A stretch of DNA of 64,000 nucleotides from assembly GCA_964546815.1 (NCBI GenBank), contig CAZJLR010000012.1, positions 1 through 64,000 of the forward strand, read 5' to 3'. Within the stretch, counting starts at the first letter, position 1. Each line of letters begins with the position of its first letter. The notes under the pieces were generated by a model. That model was given only the letters and a program-made list of their open reading frames with translations. It was not told where the DNA came from and made no database searches. The position numbers and the translations under genes are program-made. Shown piece after piece: positions 33,276-43,400 of this stretch. The stretch is from JAIEPM01 sp964546815. GTDB lineage: Bacteria > Cyanobacteriota > Vampirovibrionia > Obscuribacterales > Obscuribacteraceae.

Positions 33276-35414
33276 CTACGGGTATGTCCAGCCTGCCAGG
33301 TTTGGATTGCCTGGGTTAGGCGAAACGGCTTCTTGCCACGACACTGCGCGATATCCGTTGAAGCTCAATGTGTTTGCGAACAACAATGGCGCCGGATTAC
33401 TTGGGTTGATCTGGTTGCCTGAATTACCGGTGCCTGTGCCGCCACCAGCGCCGTTCAGTCCACCGCCTGCGCCAGAGGTGCCGCCAACGCTTTTCGGGCG
33501 AAGGTTTGCATCGTAATGCACATACGCGCCACCACCGCTGGAGTATGATGAGTTGACACCAACACTGCCACCAGCCAGTGCGCCGTAGAAGTTTGCCGAG
33601 TTGCTCAGTGTAGATGGTCCACCTGCGCCAACGCTCGGTGAGCCAACCATCACTCCTGCGTTAGGCGCATACAAGACCATTCTTTCATTGCCAGAAAGAA
33701 CAATTTGAGTATTGTATGTGCTGGTATTGTTATTGAAGCTGCTGCCAGGATAATACACTTGAAGTTGAGCTGCGCTGCCCGCTGACTCCACAACTTGCGA
33801 GCTTGAGCCAGCCGGGCTGATAGCAAGCTGACTTGGGTCTAACATGCTCTGTCCGTTCTTGTCTTTGATTCCCATGTTGCCATTGGTATTAAATCCGTTG
33901 GCAGTATTAGGATTTGACATTCCTGTCATATTGACCGAGCTTGTGTTGTCTATGTTGATTACATTGGCACCATTATTGGTGCCTGTAATAAAGAGCTGTG
34001 TCGGTGGAACTACAGTTCCGCTGCCCTGGGCGCTGCTTTGTATTGCAGCTTGAGTTGCCGGTGCCACAGATATTGATGATCCACCTGTGACAGACAATGA
34101 ATTGATATTGTATGCACCAGGTGGAATGCGAACTGTTGTTCCCTTGACCGTGCCTATCGGACCAGCCGGTGATGGCGCAGTGCTGTCGATAATCAGTTGA
34201 GCACCATTGGTCAAGTTTATGCTGCCCAAACTCATTGTGCCGCTGGGAGCAGTTGGCACTGGTGATATGGTGGGCTGAGGATAGGTCACGTTATCTGCAT
34301 TGAGCGGCCCAGGATTCCACTGTGATAATCCACCAGACCATGTTCCGGTTACTGGAATAGTGTTATTTGGTGCTGGTTGTCCGCTGGGAATACCAGAAGC
34401 CAAGCCATTTTGTAGTCCGTACACATTGTGCGCCGGCGTGTCACCAGATGCAGAGCTGTATGTATCTGCTGGGCCTGTTACCGGGTAGTAGGCTGTGTTA
34501 TATCCGTTTGAGTATACGTTTCCACTCATTGTCATCCATGGTGCACTGGTAGCCAATGTGGCATGGTATGTCGGCATGAGAATATTGAATTGTTTTGTGT
34601 AATACGATTGCGGGTCTGGAAATTCATAGTGACTGCCGCCTTCGACAATACTTCTATTTAAGCCGAAGCCACCATAAACCTGGCTTATTTTGCCCAGTGT
34701 TCCGCCGTCTGCAGCAATACGAGGATCTGCTTGATTGTATGAACTAAATCCAGCCTGTCCTGCATAAACAATTGAAGCAACCCCAAACATACCGTAAGGC
34801 ATCCAGATGCCGCCTGGATTTACTTGATTGTTCGAGTTCTTTCCGGTTGGATTATAGGCAGCGTTGCCTCCTCCGGCGCCTCCGTTAGGATTGCCGTTTG
34901 GCCCGCCAGCAAATGTGTTAATAGGATATAGCAAGCTGCGCAATTGTTTTGTCGCACCACCTACGAAACCACCATAATTCGCCGTTACTGTCACCATGCG
35001 ATATGCGTAAGGCGGCAAAAGTGGATCGGACAAAGTGCTGGTTGCGGGAGGATTTCCGTTTGGTGTCGCCAGCGTCGAGACTGTTACAGACACATTTGCT
35101 TGTGGATCGTTCAAAACAGACCCGGGCACATTGTATGTCAAAGTGGCTCCGGCCTGACTTGCGCAATTAAATCCTGCTCCATTTGTGTTCAGTTGTTGAA
35201 TTGCGTAATCAAGCCCTAAATCAGCAAATGTTCTTGCCGTGCCTGCTGATTTAAATGCACTTGTTTTTTGCATGACAGGAATCATGGTATTCAAAAGTGC
35301 TGTGACAAACAGAGTAATCACAACTCCAAATGCCAGTACAGAAGCGAGCGACATACCTTTATCCGAACGATTTATCGCAGGCAGTTCATTAATATTGTTT
35401 GGGGGATGGCTCAT
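33276..35414 (-). CDS. Long prepilin-like protein (PilX-type N-terminus, Gly/Asn/Ser-rich passenger)
   Basis: 712 residues from the ATG at 35414, preceded by GAGG; a longer frame from 35501 overlaps the upstream gene. Near residue 20 is a prepilin-type cleavage and helix: 'DKGMSLASVLAFGVVITLF'. The remaining ~650 residues are Gly/Asn/Ser/Pro/Thr-rich, with beta-helix-like strands and collagen-like glycine runs ('GGGLNGAGGGTGTGNSGN') near the end. Minor pilins are normally 150-250 residues, so this one carries a large surface passenger. Third of three consecutive prepilin-like genes after the giant adhesin. It might be a pilus-tip adhesin. Confidence 0.75.
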   Translation of the reverse strand: MSHPPNNINELPAINRSDKGMSLASVLAFGVVITLFVTALLNTMIPVMQKTSAFKSAGTARTFADLGLDYAIQQLNTNGAGFNCASQAGATLTYNVPGSVLNDPQANVSVTVSTLATPNGNPPATSTLSDPLLPPYAYRMVTVTANYGGFVGGATKQLRSLLYPINTFAGGPNGNPNGGAGGGNAAYNPTGKNSNNQVNPGGIWMPYGMFGVASIVYAGQAGFSSYNQADPRIAADGGTLGKISQVYGGFGLNRSIVEGGSHYEFPDPQSYYTKQFNILMPTYHATLATSAPWMTMSGNVYSNGYNTAYYPVTGPADTYSSASGDTPAHNVYGLQNGLASGIPSGQPAPNNTIPVTGTWSGGLSQWNPGPLNADNVTYPQPTISPVPTAPSGTMSLGSINLTNGAQLIIDSTAPSPAGPIGTVKGTTVRIPPGAYNINSLSVTGGSSISVAPATQAAIQSSAQGSGTVVPPTQLFITGTNNGANVINIDNTSSVNMTGMSNPNTANGFNTNGNMGIKDKNGQSMLDPSQLAISPAGSSSQVVESAGSAAQLQVYYPGSSFNNNTSTYNTQIVLSGNERMVLYAPNAGVMVGSPSVGAGGPSTLSNSANFYGALAGGSVGVNSSYSSGGGAYVHYDANLRPKSVGGTSGAGGGLNGAGGGTGTGNSGNQINPSNPAPLLFANTLSFNGYRAVSWQEAVSPNPGNPNLAGWTYP

Positions 35415-35478
35415 GGTGTTTTGCCTCAATATTGTTTTGGAAGAGCGTGGGGGGAGAATGACAAATGGAAAAAAACTT

Positions 35479-36504
35479 TTAGTTACCCATAACAGCCGCA
35501 CTAGCGTTGTTTCTCAGGTAAAATTCGGATCTCACTGTATTAACGAGTGCCTTGCCTGCAGCATCTACTTTCATCAACTGAAGGTTGCATATAACTCCAG
35601 AGAAATTGCCAAGCAAATTTCTTTCGTTTGCTGAGCCCGGGGAAAAATCTGTTTTGAGTGTGGCTGGCAGAGTCGAGTTATCTACGTATTGAAATGCAAC
35701 CGGGTTGCCGTTTGTATCGACTGGTCCAACGATATTTGTGCAAAGTGTTACCGGAATTCCTGCTGGCAGTGAGCTTGGCTTGTTTGTATATCCAGCTGAG
35801 TTAAGGTTTCCTGCAGGAAAAACAGCCATTTGTAAGGTAAACCATTTAGTCGGACCTGGCTGAGTAGGATCTGGCACTATCTTAAAAACATAAGTGTCTA
35901 AAGCCGGCATGCGACTGAGTCCGGCAATTGCTCGTGGAAAGCCGAATTGATCAAAAGTTTGAGCTTGTACAATGAGCGTGTCTTGAGAAAGTTGGTAAGG
36001 TGGCCCAGCTGCAGTTGAAAGCGCCACATTTTGCCATGGCCAGGGCACTGCTCCAGGCAATGGAGCTGGAGTTGTTTGAGTTACGATTCCGTTTGTCCAG
36101 GATGAATTGTAGTAAGGGTCTGCCAGGCAGGGAAATTGACCGCTAATGGCTGGTGCCGTCCCGTTGGTTACTTTGGTCATATCCACATTGTTGGGAATTG
36201 GTTTGTAGCCGACATTTGGTCCGTTGCCTGCTGCCCAGTACGGGTCTGTGGCGACCATTGTTGTGCCTTGAATGTCTCCGAATGTACGCGCAGAGCGAAC
36301 TATCATGCCAATTTTGTCTAGTGCGATGCGCCCGGAATTTAAAGTGTCGGCTCGGTTGAATGTGCGATTGCATTCAAACGTGTTGATTGACATAAGTCCC
36401 ATCAGTCCAATCGCCACAAATGAAAAAATCATTGTTGCTACTAGAAGTGAGACTAGCGTGGTGCCTTCAGGCAATCTTTGCTTGGATGATTTTTGATTTT
36501 TCAT
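35479..36504 (-). CDS. Prepilin-like protein (PilW type)
   Basis: 341 residues from the ATG at 36504, with GGGTGA four bases upstream; an ATG four codons earlier overlaps the previous stop and is possible. N-terminal type III signal: 'RLPEGTTLVSLLVATMIFSF' with Gly as cleavage site and a single hydrophobic helix. Body contains 'RTFNRADTLNSGRIALDKIG' and several beta segments; length fits PilW-like minor pilins. Overlaps or abuts the PilV-like gene, so the two are translationally coupled. Confidence 0.78.
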   Translation of the reverse strand: MKNQKSSKQRLPEGTTLVSLLVATMIFSFVAIGLMGLMSINTFECNRTFNRADTLNSGRIALDKIGMIVRSARTFGDIQGTTMVATDPYWAAGNGPNVGYKPIPNNVDMTKVTNGTAPAISGQFPCLADPYYNSSWTNGIVTQTTPAPLPGAVPWPWQNVALSTAAGPPYQLSQDTLIVQAQTFDQFGFPRAIAGLSRMPALDTYVFKIVPDPTQPGPTKWFTLQMAVFPAGNLNSAGYTNKPSSLPAGIPVTLCTNIVGPVDTNGNPVAFQYVDNSTLPATLKTDFSPGSANERNLLGNFSGVICNLQLMKVDAAGKALVNTVRSEFYLRNNASAAVMGN

Positions 36505-36508
36505 AAAA

Positions 36509-37135
36509 TCACCCATTTATTCCATATTGTGTAATCAACGACTGAGTTTGATAGGTTCGTTGTTTGCCTGATGAACCGTCCAACCAGGCAATTGTTACTG
36601 TAACCTGGTAGGCACTGCCGCCCGGTGCCAAAACTATATTCACATTTATAGTGTTGCTTGGTGCGCCGCTAACAGGGTCTACAGTATGTATCAAGTTGTT
36701 GGCGCCTTGCGAAATAGGGCTGCCAGCCAGTCCGTTTTGCGTATAACTCAAAGTGTTTGCTGTATTGCCTGGCCCAAGATAAGGGCTGGTGTCTTGTAGT
36801 AATCCACGTGGAAAAAGTATGTCTCCATTTCCTGTGCCATTTACTTGTGGCTGATGAAGTCCTGCGTTTGCTGCGATATTTGCAAATGGCTGTGCTCGCA
36901 ATTGATCAATCACTTCTTGAGCGATTGCAGCTGCCACCAACTGTCCTTGAGATTCATTGCCGACTTTATGAACCTGCCCGTACATCTGGATCATTGCAGT
37001 GCCAATGATGCCTGAAACTAAAACAGCCACAACCGCTTCAACGAGAAAGTCTCCGTCCATAGGGCGGATTGCTGCTTTGCCTGCTTTTTGGTTTTCCTTC
37101 TTGCGCAAGGATCTTAGTGACCGTCTCGCTAACAT
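36509..37135 (-). CDS. Prepilin-like protein (PilV type)
   Basis: 208 residues from the ATG at 37135, which has GAGG nine bases upstream; an ATG at 37156 is less well placed. A basic N-terminal leader is followed by 'PMDGDFLVEAVVAVLVSGII' (cleavage after Gly, mature Asp-Phe; the usual Glu at +5 is present as 'LVEA'). First of the three prepilin-like genes. No pilus motor, secretin or prepilin peptidase gene is in the window. Confidence 0.78.
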   Translation of the reverse strand: MLARRSLRSLRKKENQKAGKAAIRPMDGDFLVEAVVAVLVSGIIGTAMIQMYGQVHKVGNESQGQLVAAAIAQEVIDQLRAQPFANIAANAGLHQPQVNGTGNGDILFPRGLLQDTSPYLGPGNTANTLSYTQNGLAGSPISQGANNLIHTVDPVSGAPSNTINVNIVLAPGGSAYQVTVTIAWLDGSSGKQRTYQTQSLITQYGING

Positions 37136-37349
37136 TTGGGGGGACCTCAGGACCATTGGACCACCAGGCCGGGGGACAATCTATTGCCTGGAATTTCGAG
37201 ATGAGCATAGTTACTCCCATTTACCAATGTTCCCAATTCGGGGTAAACCTAAAAGCTTATTAAGAACTGTATCCACCCTGCTCTCGGCTGATTTGGGATA
37301 TCTGAATCAACTAAGGGGCAGCGAATAAAAAATGCGCAAGACGCTGACC

Positions 37350-37366
37350 GCAGGCAGCAAGCCTGC
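37350..37366 (-). terminator. Hairpin downstream of the giant adhesin gene
   Basis: GCAGGC and GCCTGC with a 5-base loop, 35 bases past the adhesin stop on the minus strand. A T6 stretch occurs only ~22 bases further on, so termination here is possible but not clear. Confidence 0.35.
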
Positions 37367-37400
37367 TTCTAATCATTGCCTTCTAAGCACTCAGTTCCGA

Positions 37401-40400
37401 TTAATTGTGAAAAGCACCATGTGACGAAGTGACCACGCTCAAGCAAGCTGCCATCTTAAACAAGCGAGCAGAAAGCTGTCTGTCTTCTTTGGCTTCACTT
37501 CGAATGAGCTTAGCTAAAACATCACTGTTTTGCACAAGGGACATAAGTGGGAATTCTGCAATTTTTACAGTGTTGTTTGAAAGTTGATGCGATTTTTCAT
37601 TGCGCACTGCCACTTTGCTGTCCTGTCCAATTAATAGCTTTTGACCTGCACCAATGGCGAATTCTTTCCCGCCCACTGTAACTTTCATATTGCCCCAGTG
37701 TTTTTCGCAAAGGTTAAATACTTCAACACCATGTCCGTTTGATTTAACAAGTGCGCAGGCACCAGCTTCAATCTTCACTTTGCCGTTGCTTGTGCTGAGC
37801 TCTGTGTCACGGAATGCATTGACGAGCATTTCGCCTCTCTTCAATGAAACTGATGAACTTGTGCTTTCATAATTGCTGTCATTGCTATAAATGCTGCTGA
37901 ACGAATGGCGCTCGACCACATTGCGTTCGACCACATTGCGACTAATTCCACCAATATGTAGATTGGCATTGGATGCCGAAGAAACACAGGCAATTGGTTT
38001 CAATTCATTTTGATTTGCAGTGCTTTCAATAGCTTGCTTATAATTGCCCTGTCCGTTGACTGACACCTGATTGCTAAAAACATTTCCCGGATTAGCAATT
38101 GCAGGCGAGCTGAATACTACATTTGCTACTGGTGCTTGAACAGCTGCTGAGCTTGTCACCACACTGGAGAAATTCGAAATGGCTTCGCCGCTTGCTGCTG
38201 CCGGTGGGTCAGCCAAAATGAATACGTTTCCATCTAGTGTGATTGCAGATTTTGCGCGGCTGCCTGTGCTGAATATCACATCTGCTCCGACTGCATTAAT
38301 GGAATTGTTCTTACCTGCTGCTGTAATTCCGTTTGTGCCGAAATATGCTTTGCCGCCAAACAATTGCACAACAGAAACATCGCCAGGTTTAGTTCCTTTT
38401 ACTGGATTGCTGGGAATATCTCCAACCGCAATAGTGACATTGCCTAAAGGTGCTCTGTCTGCCAATGCAATCAGGCTGGCATTCTTGCCAATTTCGATGC
38501 TTCCGTTTCGTCCATCTGTATTTTGAATTGTGAGGTTGCCCTGGTTAACTAAAATGTTGGCGTTCTTTTCCACCAACATTGCAGCAGTTCCGCTCAATGT
38601 CATTGAACCATTGCGTGTGGCAACGTCTCCTATGGTGAGGCTGCCGCTTGTGTTTAGTGTAAATGAACCGCCAGAACTGGAGTCTTCCAAAACAAGATTT
38701 CCGTCCGAGCTGATATTGACTATACCTTTGCCCCATGTCGACGCTTCAAGATGTCCTCCGCCCACCATCAAGGCTTTGCTTGCGCTACCGATGTTTCCAG
38801 AGTCTGATCTTAACTCTAGATTTGCTGCGCTAATACGTCCAGAGCTTTGCGTGATATTGCCTTTGCCGTCTGCGTCAATTCTCAGGCTGTTTGCGGTCAA
38901 GTTGCCGTTGAGACTGATGTTGCCGTCGTCACGTGTTCTCAACACTACATTGTTGCCGGTCAACGAACCGTTCAAAGTTAAGTTGCCTTCTCTACTGACG
39001 AGTTTGTAGTTGCCCCCACTTACGTCGCCGTTAACCGTTAGGTTAGAAGCTGAACTGAATTTGGAGCCGTTGCCCATTGTGATATTGGCGGCGCTTATGC
39101 TTAACGCTGAATCTTCGACGCGTACGCTTGTGTTTGCTGCGAGCTGGACAAGGTTTGCAGCAGTGATTTGCACTGTGCCATGAACACCCGCATTGAAAAT
39201 TGCGTTTGTATTGATTGTGACTTTTGAGCCGTCGCCCATAACTGAAATTGTGCCGTCGGATTTCAAATTAAATCCTTTGCCGGCGTCAAACGATTCAACA
39301 CAAATTGCACCTTTGGATTGCACATAGGCTGAATTTGTTGTCGATACGTTCAATTCGTTAGCTTTAACTTGAATTCGGCCGTTTTCACTACCGATTTTGC
39401 CCGATTGGGACATCAATGTGATTGAGTCTGCTGTGAGTAGACCCTTAGTTTGAATGATGTTTCCTGAGCCGTTGGCTGAAACGAGTAATGAACCAACTAC
39501 GTTAACATCAGCTGACAGTGTGATATTGCCATTGTTGGCTGTAGTTTGAATGATTAGGCTGAGTGCGCTGACATTTTTGTCGATTACCAAATTGCCTGCT
39601 GCCTGAATTGTGGTTGTCGACCCGGGCGTTTGAATCTGTCCGTTGTTAACAAGGCTGCCACCAGGTGTGAGCACGTTGACATTGTTGTCACTGTGAAGTA
39701 CGACACCTGAGTTAATGGTGACATTTGCATTGCTTGTTGAAACTGTAGCTGATGCACCCGATAGATTGAGTGTAGAACCACTGCCGGCAGCAGCCTGGTC
39801 AAACACAATCGGGGCGCCGCTTGATGCTGTGATCAGAATTTGAGAGCCACCATTTGTGCTGACTGTTGCAGAACCAGACGCAGGCACGACAATATCGAGC
39901 CCGGCTGCAGTGCTGCCATTTAAAGTGATAGATGATGCGCCGGTAGCATTTAAATGTGACTGCGAACCAAATACAATTTGCGGCGCGTTAACTGTAATGT
40001 TTGAACCGCCATTAATTGTAGGTGTCGCGCCAGCTCCGAATACAACTGCATTCAGCGAACTGAACGTAACTGTGCCAGATGCACCGGCATTGAATTGTGT
40101 GTTGCCGTTGAATTGAAGATTTGCACCGGCGCTCAATGCCTCAACAAAAACCGAGCCTGAAAGTCCGGCTGTAAATCCGACTACACCATTTCCGTTGATG
40201 GTGATACCGTTTGGATCTTGCAATACGATTACACCGTTTGCTTGCGACGAAGTGAGATTGCCGTTAAGGTTTAGATTTCCGCCGTTTACCGCTACAGAAA
40301 TATTTCCGTTGGAGTTTAAGTTCACATTATTCAACGAGGTGTCGGCGCTTGTGCTGACTGTGACTAGATTGCCACCGCTGACACTGATAGAACCTACACC

Positions 40401-43400
40401 CGCGCCCTGGTTGGAGAAGTTGAGTGCTCCACCCAAGCCTGCGATGAATTGCACTGCACCGCCGGCTGAGCTAATTGAAACATTAGACAGTCCAGCAACT
40501 CCAATTGTAAGAGCTGATCCAGCGATTGATTGAACTGAAACTCCTACTTTTGCGTTGCTCAATGACATTGAACTGCCTGTACCAAACGAAAGAGCATTGC
40601 TGAAAATATTGAGTTGGCTTCCGCCGGCTGCTGTCAATTTGCTGTTTGCTGCCAGAACCACGCCGGTGGCGCCATTGTTGCTTGTTTGCACCTGGGCTGT
40701 TCCGCTTGGTCCGGCATTCAATGTATAAGATGATGCGAAAGTAACTGAATTAGAACCACTCAAGTTAATAAGGCTGTTTCCGCCACCATTTGCTGTGATT
40801 GTGCCGGAAAGTCCGCTCAAATTCAGGTCGTTGGATGAATTTATCGAAACCTGAGCTCCGGCACCTGAAGCCAACACGCTGCCGTCTAGGACGAATTTGT
40901 CTGTACTGAAAATTATATTTCCAGCTGTCGAACTTACTTGCACGCCGGCTGCCACATCGATATCTGTGCCAGCACCGCTTGCCGCCAAATTGACACCGCT
41001 GCTACCGCTGACTGCGTTGAAAATGCTGATGCTGCCGTTGTTAGCTGTTATGTTTAAGTTGCCTGCTGTGATGTTGCTTTCAAGAGCGACATCGCCATCG
41101 TTTGTTAGTTGGAATGTACCTGCTACGGTTGATGTTTTGACATCAACTGAGCTGGCGTTGTTGATGTATGCAGAACCGCCACCGTTAACTTGCACTTCAA
41201 GTACGTTAGCTTCAATTGGGTTTGCTGCACTGCCGATATTGCCTGTTTGGGCGCTCAATATCAAAGTGCCTATCCCGATGCTTCCTGATCCGATTTGGTT
41301 TATCGAAGAATTTCCCTGGACACTTAAAACAACCGTTGGAGAGTTGATTTGTGAGCCCTGATTGATATTGCCGCTTGAAATAGTCGAGACATTTAATTGT
41401 CTTGCGCTAATGGTGGAATTCAAATTGATATCGCCATTGGTGGCGATAAGTTCCATGCCGACATTTTGTGTCGTGTCTAGAGTATCAGAGCTCAAGCTCA
41501 AGCCAGCGCCCAAGTTAATCGCAGCATTAGAGCTGCTCAAACTAACTGTGCCGCCATTGAAATTGACAGAGCCCGAACCTGTAAGGTTAAGTCCGCCATT
41601 TCCATTGGGACCGATTGCGATTGAGCCCGGTCTTAAACTAGCACCTTGCGAGACGTTGAAAGTCACCACTGAGCCTGGTGCGAAATCTAAGTTTAGCGAG
41701 TTTGTTTGATTGCCAGAGTTAACCTTGAGTACTCCGGCGTTATCCATAGAAATTGAGCTGCTGCCGCGGAATTGTATGCTTGGGGCACCAATTTCGACTG
41801 CACCGCCTGTTGCTGAAAGGTTTGCATTATTGCCAAAGACCAATGCTCCGTTATTGGCTGTTGCCTTTACAGTGACATTGCCGGCAGTGCTGCTGAGCTG
41901 AGCAACTCCAAGTGTAGTTCCATTTCCTGAGAAATTTGCGCTGTAAGAGATGCCGCTGCCGTTGAGAGATGCAACTACAGTGCCTGCTCCGCTTAGATTT
42001 ACATTGGCTGTTGAGCTAGCCGAGAGGGTGCCCATGTTGTCTACATTCGAGCCACGCAAACTGATGCTTTCGTTGATGCTTACGTTAAGATCGCTGCCGG
42101 GAGTATTGTTCAAAGTTAGCGAGCCACCTGCTCCTCCAAGACCGTTGGCTGAGATAACTCCAGTTCCCGCTGCTCCGCCCGATTGTAATGCGCCGATTTG
42201 CATTGCGCTTACAGAACTTTGATTTAATGTAATTGAGCCACCATTGGCAGTGCCGCCGGCATCGGCATTAATGCTGCCGTCAAGGCTAATTGCACCGGTG
42301 CCGCCAAATTGCCCGGCATTGACAGAGACTGTGCCGCCGCCACCGGAGTTTGAGCTGGCATCGATGTTGCTGCCTGAAAGATTTATGTTGCCGTTAAATG
42401 TGCTCAGTGAGACTTGCCCACCTTTGTCAGTGCTGCTGCCACCGGTTGAACTGGCAATCAGGTTGCTGTTGCTAATTTGAATGTCGCCATTTTGACCGAA
42501 TGTTTGGAATGTTATTTGTCCGCCTCTACCAGCGACGCCATTGCCTTTGGCTTCTAATGTAACTGGGACACTGCTTGACCCAACTTTTATAGTCTGGAAG
42601 TCACCGGCTGCATTCAATGTTATGCGTCCACCGCGAGCTCCTTGCCCGCCGTCGGCAGTAATATTGGCATTAACGTTGAGTACTCCAGCGGTGGTGCTTG
42701 TGTCTCCTAGCAGATTGATGTTTACTGTGCCGCCGCTGCCTGCGCTGGCACCGCCATTGACGTTCAAGTTTGAATTCAAGTTGACATAGCCCGAACCGGC
42801 TGCGCTGCCAGATGCAGCTTGAATAGAAATTGTGCCGCCACGTCCTGAGCCGACTGCTGATGCATCTAAAGCACCATTTACGGTGACTCCGCCGCCATTA
42901 CCGGCATTGCCTGCGCTAAGTGCGATAACGCCGCCAGCGCCGCTTGAGCCCTGGACAGCCACATTCATCACTGCGTCTTGAGCCACATTAATGTTGTTGC
43001 CGGCAGAAACTCTAATTTGTCCGCCGCTGCCAGATGTTGCTCCACCTCTGGCAAACAATTGAGGTCCGCCGCCTCCAACGTTGTATGATCCGCCGCCCGA
43101 GGTTAAATTGATTGAGCCGCCATTTCCTGTACCCAAGCCGTCGGCATGAATGTCTCCAAGCACTGTGAGATTGCCGTTTGTACTTGAAAGTGTGACAGAT
43201 CCGCCGTTGCCGCTTGTATTTGGATTTACGTTGAAAACTGCGTTGCTGACTGTAAGGTCAGCATTCGAGTTTAAGAATACAGAGCCGCCGTTGGATCCTT
43301 GCGCTGTAATTGACAGGTCGCCATTATTAAATGCTCCGCTATTGCTGAGGCTGATCGAAACGCTGCCGCCCTGACCAGTTCCATTTCCGTTTGCATTCAA